A stretch of 64,000 nt of DNA from Symsagittifera roscoffensis (Eukaryota; Xenacoelomorpha; Acoela; Convolutidae): contig NC_087064.1 of NCBI RefSeq assembly GCF_963678635.1, forward strand, positions 74,763,713-74,827,712. Reading direction: 5' to 3'. The notes under the pieces are model-generated. The model ran no database searches, was not told the DNA's origin, and saw nothing but the letters and a program-made list of their open reading frames with translations. Within the stretch, counting starts at the first letter, position 1. Every line of letters starts with the position of its first letter. Positions 22,274 through 33,480 of this stretch are shown here, in pieces. Made by a program: the position numbers and the translations under genes.

Positions 22274-24527
22274 TAGTTATATACAAAGTCCCATTCATCA
22301 TATAGTAACACAACCATCTCAAAACAACAATACATATGAACAAATCATAAAACAGCCCCACATCACCACCTTTTAGTCTCAAATTAATCATTTTTTAGCC
22401 CACGATGAGCAGAGAATTTGGATCACTCCACCGTTCAAATTTCCACCCTGCCAATCTCCAAACCTCAATTCCCATCATTCCACTTTTTGCTTTCCCGCCA
22501 CCTGATTCACCTCACATTAACACGTCATCAGGCATGAATTCTGACGCTAATCCAGATATCACAGTTTTTCAAACTATTTGCCAATTCAACAACTCCGATT
22601 TAGAAACCCCCGATGAATTTGCCGACTCCGAACCATCTCCTTCAATTTTTTCTCAACTTAACCCTTTAATCTTTTCAAAAACTCCCTTTCAACCCATCCA
22701 CTCCCAAACCCTTCGTCTATCCCCATCTACTCCTTCTCATTCTTCTCAAGCAACCCCAACCTACTCTCCTTTTACAATTGACCATTCCCCAAACAATTCC
22801 CCGATACTACCCAATTTTCTGATGAACTAAACAATTTTATAACCTTACAACAACAAATACAAAACCCTCACACCCTAACTGTTCATCAGTTATCATCAAC
22901 AATAACGTCATCAAATCCACCAACTCCTACACCTACTTCAGATTATACCCCATCACTAGATCAGTCATCCACATCAACACAATCATCCACTAGTACTAAC
23001 CGTGCTCTTAGAACATTTAAACGAAAATTCCCCAATCGCCCGTTTCCATCCGAAACCGGAACCGCCGGAGAATATATAATTCATCCAACTCATACAAATA
23101 CTACTAAATATCTCCAAGAAACCTTGCCCTTTTTCCCCCAATATACATTTAATCAATCCGACACTAACCCTGAACAGCAAAAATTTGTAGACGAACAAGT
23201 ATTAAAACCCACACTTCATTGGACATCTTATCATAACTTTACAAACCCTCTTGCTTTACCACTCCTTAACACCTCACAGGAAATCAAAAGAAACAAAATC
23301 GAATTATTCAGACTAACTACCGCACTAACCCCCCGACAATTCACGCACGTAAGATTTAAAAAATTACTAAAAACATTCACCGCACCTCCCGCTAACGAAT
23401 ACTCAATAGAGTATTATGATCACAATATCATCCGAGCTAACCACGATCAATTTCTAGACGATGACAGATTCGCAAACCCACAATTAACAAAAATTTTTTT
23501 ATCAAAACATCTTATATATTCACACTTAGTATATTAGACAAAAAAATGATCACATCATCTCAGAAGCACAACCGATATTCAAGCATACGAATCATTCTAT
23601 GAAAAATTTGAAACCTTTCACTAATTTTTTACTTCCTTACACCAGAAGAACGTGATTCGCACTGTTCACACGACATCATGTTACGAACTAAACAAACACA
23701 CACCTACACTTTTTAACGTTTAATCCAAAATCATTTTGATCTACACACACCATCACGACAACCCCATCATATATTTCAATTCATTAAATCTAAATATACT
23801 TCACCATTTTTCCTAAATCTTACACATTGTATAAAAAATACTTTCAAGGCATCCTCCGTAATTATGATCCCATCACACAAATGTATATATTCTGTCCTCT
23901 CACTAAAACCTTCAACGTAGAAGAATCCCGACCACTAATCGTCCCCCATGAATATATTTAACCTGTTATATAGAAATACTAATTTTAGAACTCATCCACA
24001 ACACTGAATATAATCAAAAACTATATAATCTAATCGAAAATGCACCTCATGAATTCTCTGTAGGCACCAAAGAACTAGAAACCATTAAAGCAATCCAGTT
24101 GTTTTGGCCACTGCTTCAAACTAAAAATATCATCCGCATATTAGCAAAACTACTAACCACAACTGATGCTATTCACGATATCTTCCCTCATGGCTTCTTT
24201 CTTGACGAATAGGTAAAAATGAAAGTAACAATTAAAAACTAACTAATTTCAAAAACACAACTAATCATTCTTTACAAAAGTTTTTTTTTCTTTTAGTCTT
24301 CACATCACGATCATTTACAAAACCAGGAAAAAAAATACAAATTTCTTTTATAAATTAAGACTTTCATTAACTAATAGCACTAAATGATGCAGTAAAATTT
24401 CTTCCCCAAAGCTGTAAGTTAATTTTTAAATTATTTCTTCTAATGTAGTAAAATTCAATACGATGAAAATCAAGTAATATTTTCAACCCCCACAAAGCAG
24501 TAAAAGTTAATATTTAAGTAAGTAAAT
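22274..24527 (+). repeat. Tandem unit 3
   Basis: Starts with TAGTTATATACAAAG like units 1 and 2, but its end continues into a different segment (24528 onward, TTTATACAGAAGAAAGC) instead of another unit start. Unit 3 plus its tail is duplicated again with an offset of 2361 bp (22593-24953 and 24954-27314). Confidence 0.88.
22405..24212 (+). pseudogene. Unrecognised virus-like gene, copy 3
   Basis: Begins MSREFGSLHRSN. A one-base deletion in the CCCC run near 22800 closes the first frame at about 22830. The second segment (from about 23124) differs from copies 1 and 2: where they have TGA after HNII, this copy has CGA and reads on through RANHDQFLDDDRFANPQL to a TAG at about 23537. Later blocks match, ending at TAG 24210-24212. 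Copies 3 and 4 thus keep an ancestral Arg codon. Confidence 0.4.
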
Positions 24528-24953
24528 TTATACAGAAGAAAGCAGTACTAACCTTTTCGCTTCTTATATTCATTAGCAAAAGAATTCTATCCCAAATTGC
24601 ACAGCTCGCCCACGATGAATTGTTTAAAATAATGAATTCAAACTTTAACTTTCACTAACAACAACTCAAACAAGCGTTAAAAAGTTTCCAAATTTCCCTT
24701 GACCCGGTTGGAATGGAATTATATAATAATCCAAGCTAACCAACGCAGCTTACTAAAAACCATAAACCATAAAACTAACAGCATGACTAAGAAAAGAAAA
24801 CCAGCGGTAGCCAAACCGGATTAAGCCAGCTTAAGAACTGGATAATTTATTCTTTTGAAGACTCTGAAACCATAAAAAATGTTTGATTCTGAAACGCAAA
24901 CCAAACAATTTGATTTTTAAGAAAAGGACACAGCCAAAACAACAAAAGGAAAA
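24528..24953 (+). pseudogene. 3' continuation of the virus-like gene, first copy
   Basis: Coding-like frames read SKRILSQIAQLAHDELFKI and QALKSFQISLDPVGMELYN before stops, followed by a small basic peptide (KKRKPAVAKPD) near 24790. It probably represents the original 3' end of the gene in units 3 and 4. It ends at AAAAGGAAAA, where unit 4 is joined. Confidence 0.35.
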
Positions 24954-26574
24954 CTCCGATTTAGAAACCCCCGATGAATTTGCCGACTCCGAACCATCTC
25001 CTTCAATTTTTTCTCAACTTAACCCTTTAATCTTTTCAAAAACTCCCTTTCAACCCATCCACTCCCAAACCCTTCGTCTATCCCCATCTACTCCTTCTCA
25101 TTCTTCTCAAGCAACCCCAACCTACTCTCCTTTTACAATTGACCATTCCCCAAACAATTCCCCGATACTACCCAATTTTCTGATGAACTAAACAATTTTA
25201 TAACCTTACAACAACAAATACAAAACCCTCACACCCTAACTGTTCATCAGTTATCATCAACAATAACGTCATCAAATCCACCAACTCCTACACCTACTTC
25301 AGATTATACCCCATCACTAGATCAGTCATCCACATCAACACAATCATCCACTAGTACTAACCGTGCTCTTAGAACATTTAAACGAAAATTCCCCAATCGC
25401 CCGTTTCCATCCGAAACCGGAACCGCCGGAGAATATATAATTCATCCAACTCATACAAATACTACTAAATATCTCCAAGAAACCTTGCCCTTTTTCCCCC
25501 AATATACATTTAATCAATCCGACACTAACCCTGAACAGCAAAAAATTGTAGACGAACAAGTATTAAAACCCACACTTCATTGGACATCTTATCATAACTT
25601 TACAAACCCTCTTGCTTTACCACTCCTTAACACCTCACAGGAAATCAAAAGAAACAAAATCGAATTATTCAGACTAACTACCGCACTAACCCCCCGACAA
25701 TTCACGCACGTAAGATTTAAAAAATTACTAAAAACATTCACCGCACCTCCCGCTAACGAATACTCAATAGAGTATTATGATCACAATATCATCCGAGCTA
25801 ACCACGATCAATTTCTAGACGATGACAGATTCGCAAACCCACAATTAACAAAATTTTTTTTATCAAAACATCTTATATATTCACACTTAGTATATTAGAC
25901 AAAAAAAATGATCACATCATCTCAGAAGCACAACCGATATTCAAGCATACGAATCATTCTATGAAAAATTTGAAACCTTTCACTAATTTTTTACTTCCTT
26001 ACACCAGAAGAACGTGATTCGCACTGTTCACACGACATCATGTTACGAACTAAACAAACACACACCTACACTTTTTAACGTTTAATCCAAAATCATTTTG
26101 ATCTACACACACCATCACGACAACCCCATCATATATTTCAATTCATTAAATCTAAATATACTTCACCATTTTTCCTAAATCTTACACATTGTATAAAAAA
26201 TACTTTCAAGGCATCCTCCGTAATTATGATCCCATTACACAAATGTATATATTCTGTCCTCTCACTAAAACCTTCAACGTAGAAGAATCCCGACCACTAA
26301 TCGTCCCCCATGAATATATTTAACCTGTTATATAGAAATACTAATTTTAGAACTCATCCACAACACTGAATATAATCAAAAACTATATAATCTAATCGAA
26401 AATGCACCTCATGAATTCTCTGTAGGCACCAAAGAACTAGAAACCATTAAAGCAATCCAGTTGTTTTGGCCACTGCTTCAAACTAAAAATATCATCCGCA
26501 TATTAGCAAAACTACTAACCACAACTGATGCTATTCACGATATCTTCCCTCATGGCTTCTTTCTTGACGAATAG
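24954..26574 (+). pseudogene. Unrecognised virus-like gene, copy 4, 5'-truncated
   Basis: Starts inside the gene at CTCCGATTTAGAAACCCC (equivalent to position 22593 of copy 3), lacking the first ~60 codons. From there it is nearly identical to copy 3, including the CCCC-run deletion and the CGA codon, and ends at TAG 26572-26574. The offset to copy 3 is a constant 2361 bp, so it arose by one unequal tandem duplication. Confidence 0.4.
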
Positions 26575-26888
26575 GTAAAAATGAAAGTAACAATTAAAAA
26601 CTAACTAATTTCAAAAACACAACTAATCATTCTTTACAAAAGTTTTTTTTTCTTTTAGTCTTCACATCACGATCATTTACAAAACCAGGAAAAAAAAATA
26701 CAAATTTCTTTTATAAATTAAGACTTTCATTAACTAATAGCACTAAATGATGCAGTAAAATTTCTTCCCCAAAGCTGTAAGTTAATTTTTAAATTATTTC
26801 TTCTAATGTAGTAAAATTCAATACGATGAAAATCAAGTAATATTTTCAACCCCCACAAAGCAGTAAAAGTTAATATTTAAGTAAGTAA

Positions 26889-27314
26889 ATTTATACAGAA
26901 GAAAGCAGTACTAACCTTTTCGCTTCTTATATTCATTAGCAAAAGAATTCTATCCCAAATTGCACAGCTCGCCCACGATGAATTGTTTAAAATAATGAAT
27001 TCAAACTTTAACTTTCACTAACAACAACTCAAACAAGCGTTAAAAAGTTTCCAAATTTCCCTTGACCCGGTTGGAATGGAATTATATAATAATCCAAGCT
27101 AACCAACGCAGCTTACTAAAAACCATAAACCATAAAACTAACAGCATGACTAAGAAAAGAAAACCAGCGGTAGCCAAACCGGATTAAGCCAGCTTAAGAA
27201 CTGGATAATTTATTCTTTTGAAGACTCTGAAACCATAAAAAATGTTTGACTCTGAAACGCAAACCAAACAATTTGATTTTTAAGAAAAGGACACAGCCAA
27301 AACAACAAAAGGAA
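26889..27314 (+). pseudogene. 3' continuation of the virus-like gene, second copy
   Basis: Same sequence as 24528-24953 with almost no change. After AAAAGGAAAA at about 27316 it runs into unique sequence (AACCAAAAATAATATAAC), marking the original right-hand edge of the duplicated block. Confidence 0.4.
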
Positions 27315-28947
27315 AAAACCAAAAATAATATAACATAAAAGGTTAACACAAAACAGGACCCCACAAAAAACCAGCATGCAATCATACCCTCCCTCCTAGG
27401 CTACCCCACCAGAAGAGGACGTCCTGAGCATGCTCTATAGCCGGCCTAACCCACCGTGCTACACCTACGCTTAGTGACCACTCTATATTTTTGACAAGAG
27501 GTACTCAAGGTGAGTAACTCTTAAAAATGACAGAACTAAACTTAAAACGCTTTTGCGATAATAACTAATAGAAGTCATAACTAAAAAACTAAATAACAAA
27601 CATTTTTTAATTGTAAATCATGTAATGCAGTATATAGATCATACACGACTACAAAGACGAGCATCAAGAAACTAGACTACCCCTTTGCACTCAATCTACG
27701 GAATGGCAAAACACAACCAATATGCCGCTCACAATCACAACTCAAGAGGATTTGAAGTACGACTTGACTTCGCAGAAAAGGACTTCATTGAATCAGACCA
27801 ATGACCACCTCGATGTTCAAGTATACGTACAGATCCGAGTTACAAGGCATTCTCTCCAAACTCAATTTTCACGCCATTTCCCAGACAAGAACGAAACACA
27901 GTCAGTCCTCCGCTGAAGGAAAACTAACAATCATAGTAAACCATCTTGAAATCAGATTGATTTCATTGGCGGTCGCCGCCATCGTCGAACAACAACTAAC
28001 AATCATATCGACGATTCTAGCTTCCTGGAGCTCTCTTCCCCAAGAACGGAACAAGAAATGATGCTCGCCAAATACCAACGACATCATCCATCCTTCATTA
28101 CAGATGAAGATAAAAGATTCAAAAACTCTGTAAACCCCGGATGGGTGGAACCAGATCTAAAAACTATATTTTATTATTGGATATTTTTATCACTATAAAA
28201 TATTTAATACTAACCAATCATGATCCATCTAACTAACAATCCATTTATTTGTAAGTGCTGAAATTACTTGTAATTTCAGCACCAGAGAGATTTGAATTTA
28301 ACTTAGAACTTAGTTGCCTCTCCGAGAGACCTAATCGCAAACGACCAGTATATTCTAGATCTATTGAGACTAAAAGAGACTAGCTAATATAAGAGTAAGA
28401 TTAAGATCGGTATTAGACTAAGAAGTTGCACGAATCTATCCGGCCGAAAATAAGATAACGTGACGAGCAGACGGTGTACCCTATCTGAAAATACTCTATG
28501 AGTTAACCCAAAGAACATAACTCATATTGCCATGTTTAGCAGCGGATGTGGGCTTTTGTGAGAAGGCTACTGGGTCAAAGTTGTTTTCTTGATGGTTGTT
28601 AAAGGTTTCTTGAGCTGCCTAATATTGTTCATTTGAACAATAACTGAAATTTAACGAGCGTGTTATGCAGGTACTCTCGTAGTTGTCAATGCGTGAATGG
28701 GGGGTTCTGCATTGAAGCATTGTCTGTTTTGTCGTTTGGTTTGTTGGCCAGTAAGTTTTGCTGCCCTTGGGTATTTTGTCTTTTTTGGAAGGTGTACTTG
28801 CCATCATCTGGCTCTGAAAATAGATTAGTGCTCATTTTCTGTGTTACGTAGCCCATAGGTCCCTCTTTTACTTGTAATGTGTTCTCCGATGTATAAGCGT
28901 GACCTTGGCAATGATGCTTGATTGTTCTGTTTTTTTTTCTATCTTTC
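27315..28947. other. Unique stretch, weak coding signals only
   Basis: A frame near 28055-28195 reads AKYQRHHPSFITDEDKRF and ends after YYWIFL, with protein-like composition, but it is short and unassigned. A perfect hairpin lies at 28255-28282. A GC-richer patch at 27400-27470 shows no recognisable RNA gene. Confidence 0.4.
28255..28282. other. Perfect 13-bp-stem hairpin
   Basis: GTGCTGAAATTAC, loop TT, GTAATTTCAGCAC. No thymidine tract or partner element explains it; it may be the core of a small palindromic repeat. Confidence 0.85.
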
Positions 28948-30159
28948 CCCTAGTCGATCAAGGGAGGTTATCTTGCAAGATCTTGCAAGATTCTTGCAAA
29001 AGAGGGTTATCTTGCAAGATCTTGCAAGATGGAGGTTATCTTGCAAGATCTTGCAAGATGGAGGTTATCTTGCAAGAATCTTGAAAGAGGGAGGCTATCT
29101 TGCAAGAATCTTGCAAGAATCTTGCAAGATAACCATCCCAAAATTTCTGCCGAAAAACACAAAAAAAATAACAGAAATTAGGTGTAAGATCAAAAAAATT
29201 GTTTCTAGAACGAGAATCCAAAACTTTTTCGAATTGATCTCAAAAATTTACTTGCATCACTTCAAATAAATGCTTAACGAATAAAACTAGACAAAAATCA
29301 TGCGTTAAAAAGTAGTCGCATATCTGTTGTTAATTTATTCAATGAGATTAAAAGTATCAACCAATCAAATCTTTTTAATTTATTCGCAATTATTGCGGCT
29401 ACTGGTTTGCGAAAATTGAAGGATTATTGGCCAAAAAATTTTTGTGACGAATTGCTTTAATTAGTTCAAACCGGGGATATTTAGTTTTTTCGACTATCGA
29501 TTTCTAGTTTTGAAAGTGGAATTTACTTTTTAGATTTCCAGAGAATAAAAACTTTACTTATTGATCCAGTTTTCTCAAGTCGGGTTCATGTTATCAAAAA
29601 AGCGCCCATCATAAATTGTTCTAGAAATTTAAAGAGCTTAAAGGGCTTCTATTTTTTTCTTTGAGTTTTGAAAGTTGAGATTTTTCAACAACGTCAGTGT
29701 TATTTTTTAATGTTTACTTGCGTTCATTACTCTTTACCTGTTTTTATTTCTTTAAATTTATGCTCTCAATTGATGTAAATTGTGTTTTTCCTATTTTGAG
29801 AGATTAAGGTATAAGTAGTCGATCAAAACTTGAAGATAGCCGCCTATCACAAAAAAAGTTTTAAAAAAAGAAGCTTTCTGGGGGCAACCGCCTAGCGGGC
29901 TGTGTGTATGTATGCGTAGTTAAGATTGCTTCCTTCTTCCACGAACGCTACTTGGTTGTCTTCGCGTGTAAAGCTGTTTTTGCCCAAAAAAATTGTATCT
30001 TTAAAGATCTTGCAAAAAAAAGGTTATCTTTAAAGGAGGTTATCTTGCAAGATCTTGCAAGAATCTTGCAAGATCTTTTAAAGAGATGCATCCTCTTTAA
30101 AAGAATCTTGCAAGATTCTTGCAAGATCTTGCAAGATAACCTCCCTTGATCGACTAGGG
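28948..30159. mobile_element. Inverted-repeat element built on the palindrome TCTTGCAAGA
   Basis: The left end CCCTAGTCGATCAAGGGAGG, followed by TTATCTTGCAAGATCTTGCA, is repeated in exact reverse complement at the right end, closing at CGACTAGGG (30159). Both ends carry arrays of TCTTGCAAGA, which is its own reverse complement: about 28975-29130 at the left, 30040-30145 at the right. No transposase is seen, so it is a non-autonomous or foldback-type element. A short TCTTTC/TCCTTTC similarity flanks it, but a target duplication is uncertain. A second copy of the right end lies at 31600-31724 because of the tandem duplication. Confidence 0.7.
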
Positions 30160-31415
30160 TCCTTTCTAATTGCGTATCTGTACACTTCCTTCGTTGGTTG
30201 CTGTAACTTTGCTGTAAACTCTTTTTATTTGCTCAAAGGCAAAGTCGATGGTTGATGCTTTACAAAAAACTTTTTATTAAAATATTCTAAAAATATTCTT
30301 CTAAAATTAACTATATGGCGCCTCAGTTTAACTATTTTTGATAGAATTTGTCATAGACACTGAGTGTATTTCTCCAATTGTACGCAAAAACTAAAAACAA
30401 GAAAGTTGACCAGAAAATGCAAATTAAAAAACAGATTTTTCGGAAACAAAATATCAAATTGAACTACTGGAGTTTTCTGTCAGACTTGCTGCCTTGAGTA
30501 TTAAATAAATTGTTGACATTTTTTATGTCGATGCACCAAATCTCTTAAAGACGCGGATTTTATGTTCTTTTCTTTAATTAAAATTTAGATTTTTGTGTAT
30601 TTATTTAGTGGTCAAAAAGGATATTTTTACTTAGTTGAAAACCGGAGCCTGCGCGTGACTTCTATTAGCAATGATTATATAGGTTTTTCAACAAATCCGC
30701 ACTGATTTAGATGAGTTTTTGCAAGACCGTTTATCCAAAAAATATTCTACAAAATCCTTGAATCTATTTTTCTTGAGGTACTTGAAAGATCAATTGTTTA
30801 GTAAAACAGTTGATTGTGAATCAATTTGAGTAAAATTAGCTAACAGTTTTTTACCAGTTTTATTCTGCTTCAGTTAATCTTTTAAGCGTCATTGCCAGCT
30901 GCGGTTTCTTCCACGGTATTTTTTGTCAAAACGCTGATTGAAGTTCATTTTTATGTTACAGCCAACCGAAAACCAATCCATACACATCCAGCTTCCAAAT
31001 TTGTAATAGGTAAGCTCAATTATGTTAATAACTCAGTTTTTTTTTGATAAATTTTGTGATTCTTAGTCTCCTAGCTTGCGGTTGTGATATATTCTTTTGT
31101 TATGCTTCTCTTAGATAGTGACAGAAATATGATATAAAACTTTTGAATTTGCTGATAGGTGAGCGAAATTTTCTTGAAGCATTATGCATTTTTTTTTAAA
31201 TAACAAGAAACTTGTCACTTTTTTTTTCATTTTTAGAGGGTAGTTGCAAAATTATTCATGTGAATTGCCTTAGATGCAGCTCCCTACATACATTTTTTCA
31301 AACACCTATACATACATACATACATACATACAAACAAGCATACATACATACAAACACACAAACACACAAACATACATACATACATACATACATACATACA
31401 TACATACATACACAC
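29851..31415. repeat. 1565-bp tandem duplication, left copy
   Basis: Starts AAAAAAAGTTTTAAAAAAAG, includes the right end of the TCTTGCAAGA element, about 1.1 kb of intergenic sequence and a short ATAC microsatellite. The right copy starts at 31416 with only scattered single-base differences, so the event is recent or homogenised. Confidence 0.93.
31306..31415. repeat. ATAC microsatellite, short allele
   Basis: ATAC repeats with CAAACAAGC and CAAACACACAAAC interruptions, about 110 bp, at the end of the left duplication copy. Confidence 0.95.
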
Positions 31416-32980
31416 AAAAAAAGTTTTAAAAAAAGAAGCTTTCTGGGGGCAACCGCCTAGCGGGCTGTGTGTATGTATGCGTAGTTAAGATTGCTTCCTT
31501 CTTCCACGAACGCTACTTGGTTGTCTTCGCGTGTAAAGCTGTTTTTGCCCAAAAAAATTGTATCTTTAAAGATCTTGCAAAAAAAAGGTTATCTTTAAAG
31601 GAGGTTATCTTGCAAGATCTTGCAAGAATCTTGCAAGATCTTTTAAAGAGATGCATCCTCTTTAAAAGAATCTTGCAAGATTCTTGCAAGATCTTGCAAG
31701 ATAACCTCCCTTGATCGACTAGGGTCCTTTCTAATTGCGTATCTGTACACTTCCTTCGTTGGTTGCTGTAACTTTGCTGTAAACTCTTTTTATTTGCTCA
31801 AAGGCAAAGTCGATGGTTGATGCTTAAAAAAAAACTTTTTATTAAAATATTCTAAAAATATTCTTCTAAAATTAATTATATGGCGCCTCAGTTTAACTAT
31901 TTTTGATAGAATTTGTCATAGACACTGAGTGTATTTCTCCAATTGTACGCAAAAACTAAAAACAAGAAAGTTGACCAGAAAATGCAAATTAAAAAACATA
32001 TTTTTCGGAAACAAAATATCAAATTGAACTACTGGAGTTTTCTGTCAGACTTGCTGCCTTGAGTATTAAATAAATTGTTGACATTTTTTATGTCGATGCA
32101 CCAAATCTCTTAAAGACGCGGATTTTATGTTCTTTTCTTTAATTAAAATTTAGATTTTTGTGTATTTATTTAGTGGTCAAAAAGGATATTTTTACTTAGT
32201 TGAAAACCGGAGCCTGCGCGTGACTTCTATTAGCAATGATTATATAGGTTTTTCAACAAATCCGCACTGATTTAGATGAGTTTTTGCAAGACCGTTTATC
32301 CAAAAAATATTCTACAAAATCCTTGAATCTATTTTTCTTGAGGTACTTGAAAGATCAATTGTTTAGTAAAACAGTTGATTGTGAATCAATTTGAGTAAAA
32401 TTAGCTAACAGTTTTTTACCAGTTTTATTCTGCTTCAGTTAATCTTTTAAGCGTCATTGCCAGCTGCGGTTTCTTCCACGGTATTTTTTGTCAAAACGCT
32501 GATTGAAGTTCATTTTTATGTTACAGCCAACCGAAAACCAATCCATACACATCCAGCTTCCAAATTTGTAATAGGTAAGCTCAATTATGTTAATAACTCA
32601 GTTTTTTTTTGATAAATTTTGTGATTCTTAGTCTCCTAGCTTGCGGTTGTGATATATTCTTTTGTTATGCTTCTCTTAGATAGTGACAGAAATATGATAT
32701 AAAACTTTTGAATTTGCTGATAGGTGAGCGAAATTTTCTTGAAGCATTATGCATTTTTTTTTAAATAACAAGAAACTTGTCACTTTTTTTTTCATTTTTA
32801 GAGGGTAGTTGCAAAATTATTCATGTGAATTGCCTTAGATGCAGCTCCCTACATACATTTTTTCAAACACCTATACATACATACATACATACATACAAAC
32901 AAGCATACATACATACAAACACACAAACACACAAACATACATACATACATACATACATACATACATACATACATACATAC
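31416..32980. repeat. 1565-bp tandem duplication, right copy
   Basis: Near-identical to 29851-31415 with a fixed offset of 1565 bp. Its microsatellite end merges into the long ATAC array. Confidence 0.93.
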
Positions 32981-33024
32981 ATACATACATACATACATAC
33001 ATACATACATACATACATACATAC

Positions 33025-33055
<31 letters not shown>

Positions 33056-33480
33056 CATACATACATACATACATACATACATACATACATACATACATAC
33101 ATACATACATACATACATACATACATACATACATACATACATACATACATACATACATACATACATACATACATACATACATACATACATACATACATAC
33201 ATACATACATACATACATACATACATACATACATACATACATACATACATACATACATACATACATACATACATACATACATACATACATACATACATAC
33301 ATACATACATACATACATACATACATACATACATACATACATACATACATACATACATACATACATACATACATACATACATACATACATACATACATAC
33401 ATACATACATACATACATACATACATACATACATACATACATACATACATACATACATACATACTTACATACATACATAC
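32872..33480. repeat. Long ATAC/GTAT microsatellite (about 600 bp)
   Basis: Roughly 150 ATAC units with CAAAC-type interruptions at the left and two ATACTTAC variants (near 33022 and 33462). It abuts the broken 3' end of the polymerase pseudogene. Long YIHT- and YVCM-repeat ORFs across it are artefacts of the repeat. Confidence 0.98.

Noticed and set aside
17872-26574. 71-codon minus ORFs (MFVYKILLFRVSVG...) repeated in each unit
   Set aside because: They are shadows of the plus-strand pseudogene and are conserved only because the unit is duplicated.
27400-27500. GC-richer patch as a tRNA or small RNA gene
   Set aside because: No cloverleaf or box A/B sequence could be found by eye.
28960-29270. 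Cys-Lys-Ile-Leu-Gln-rich ORFs over the TCTTGCAAGA arrays
   Set aside because: Translation of the decamer array on both strands, not a protein.
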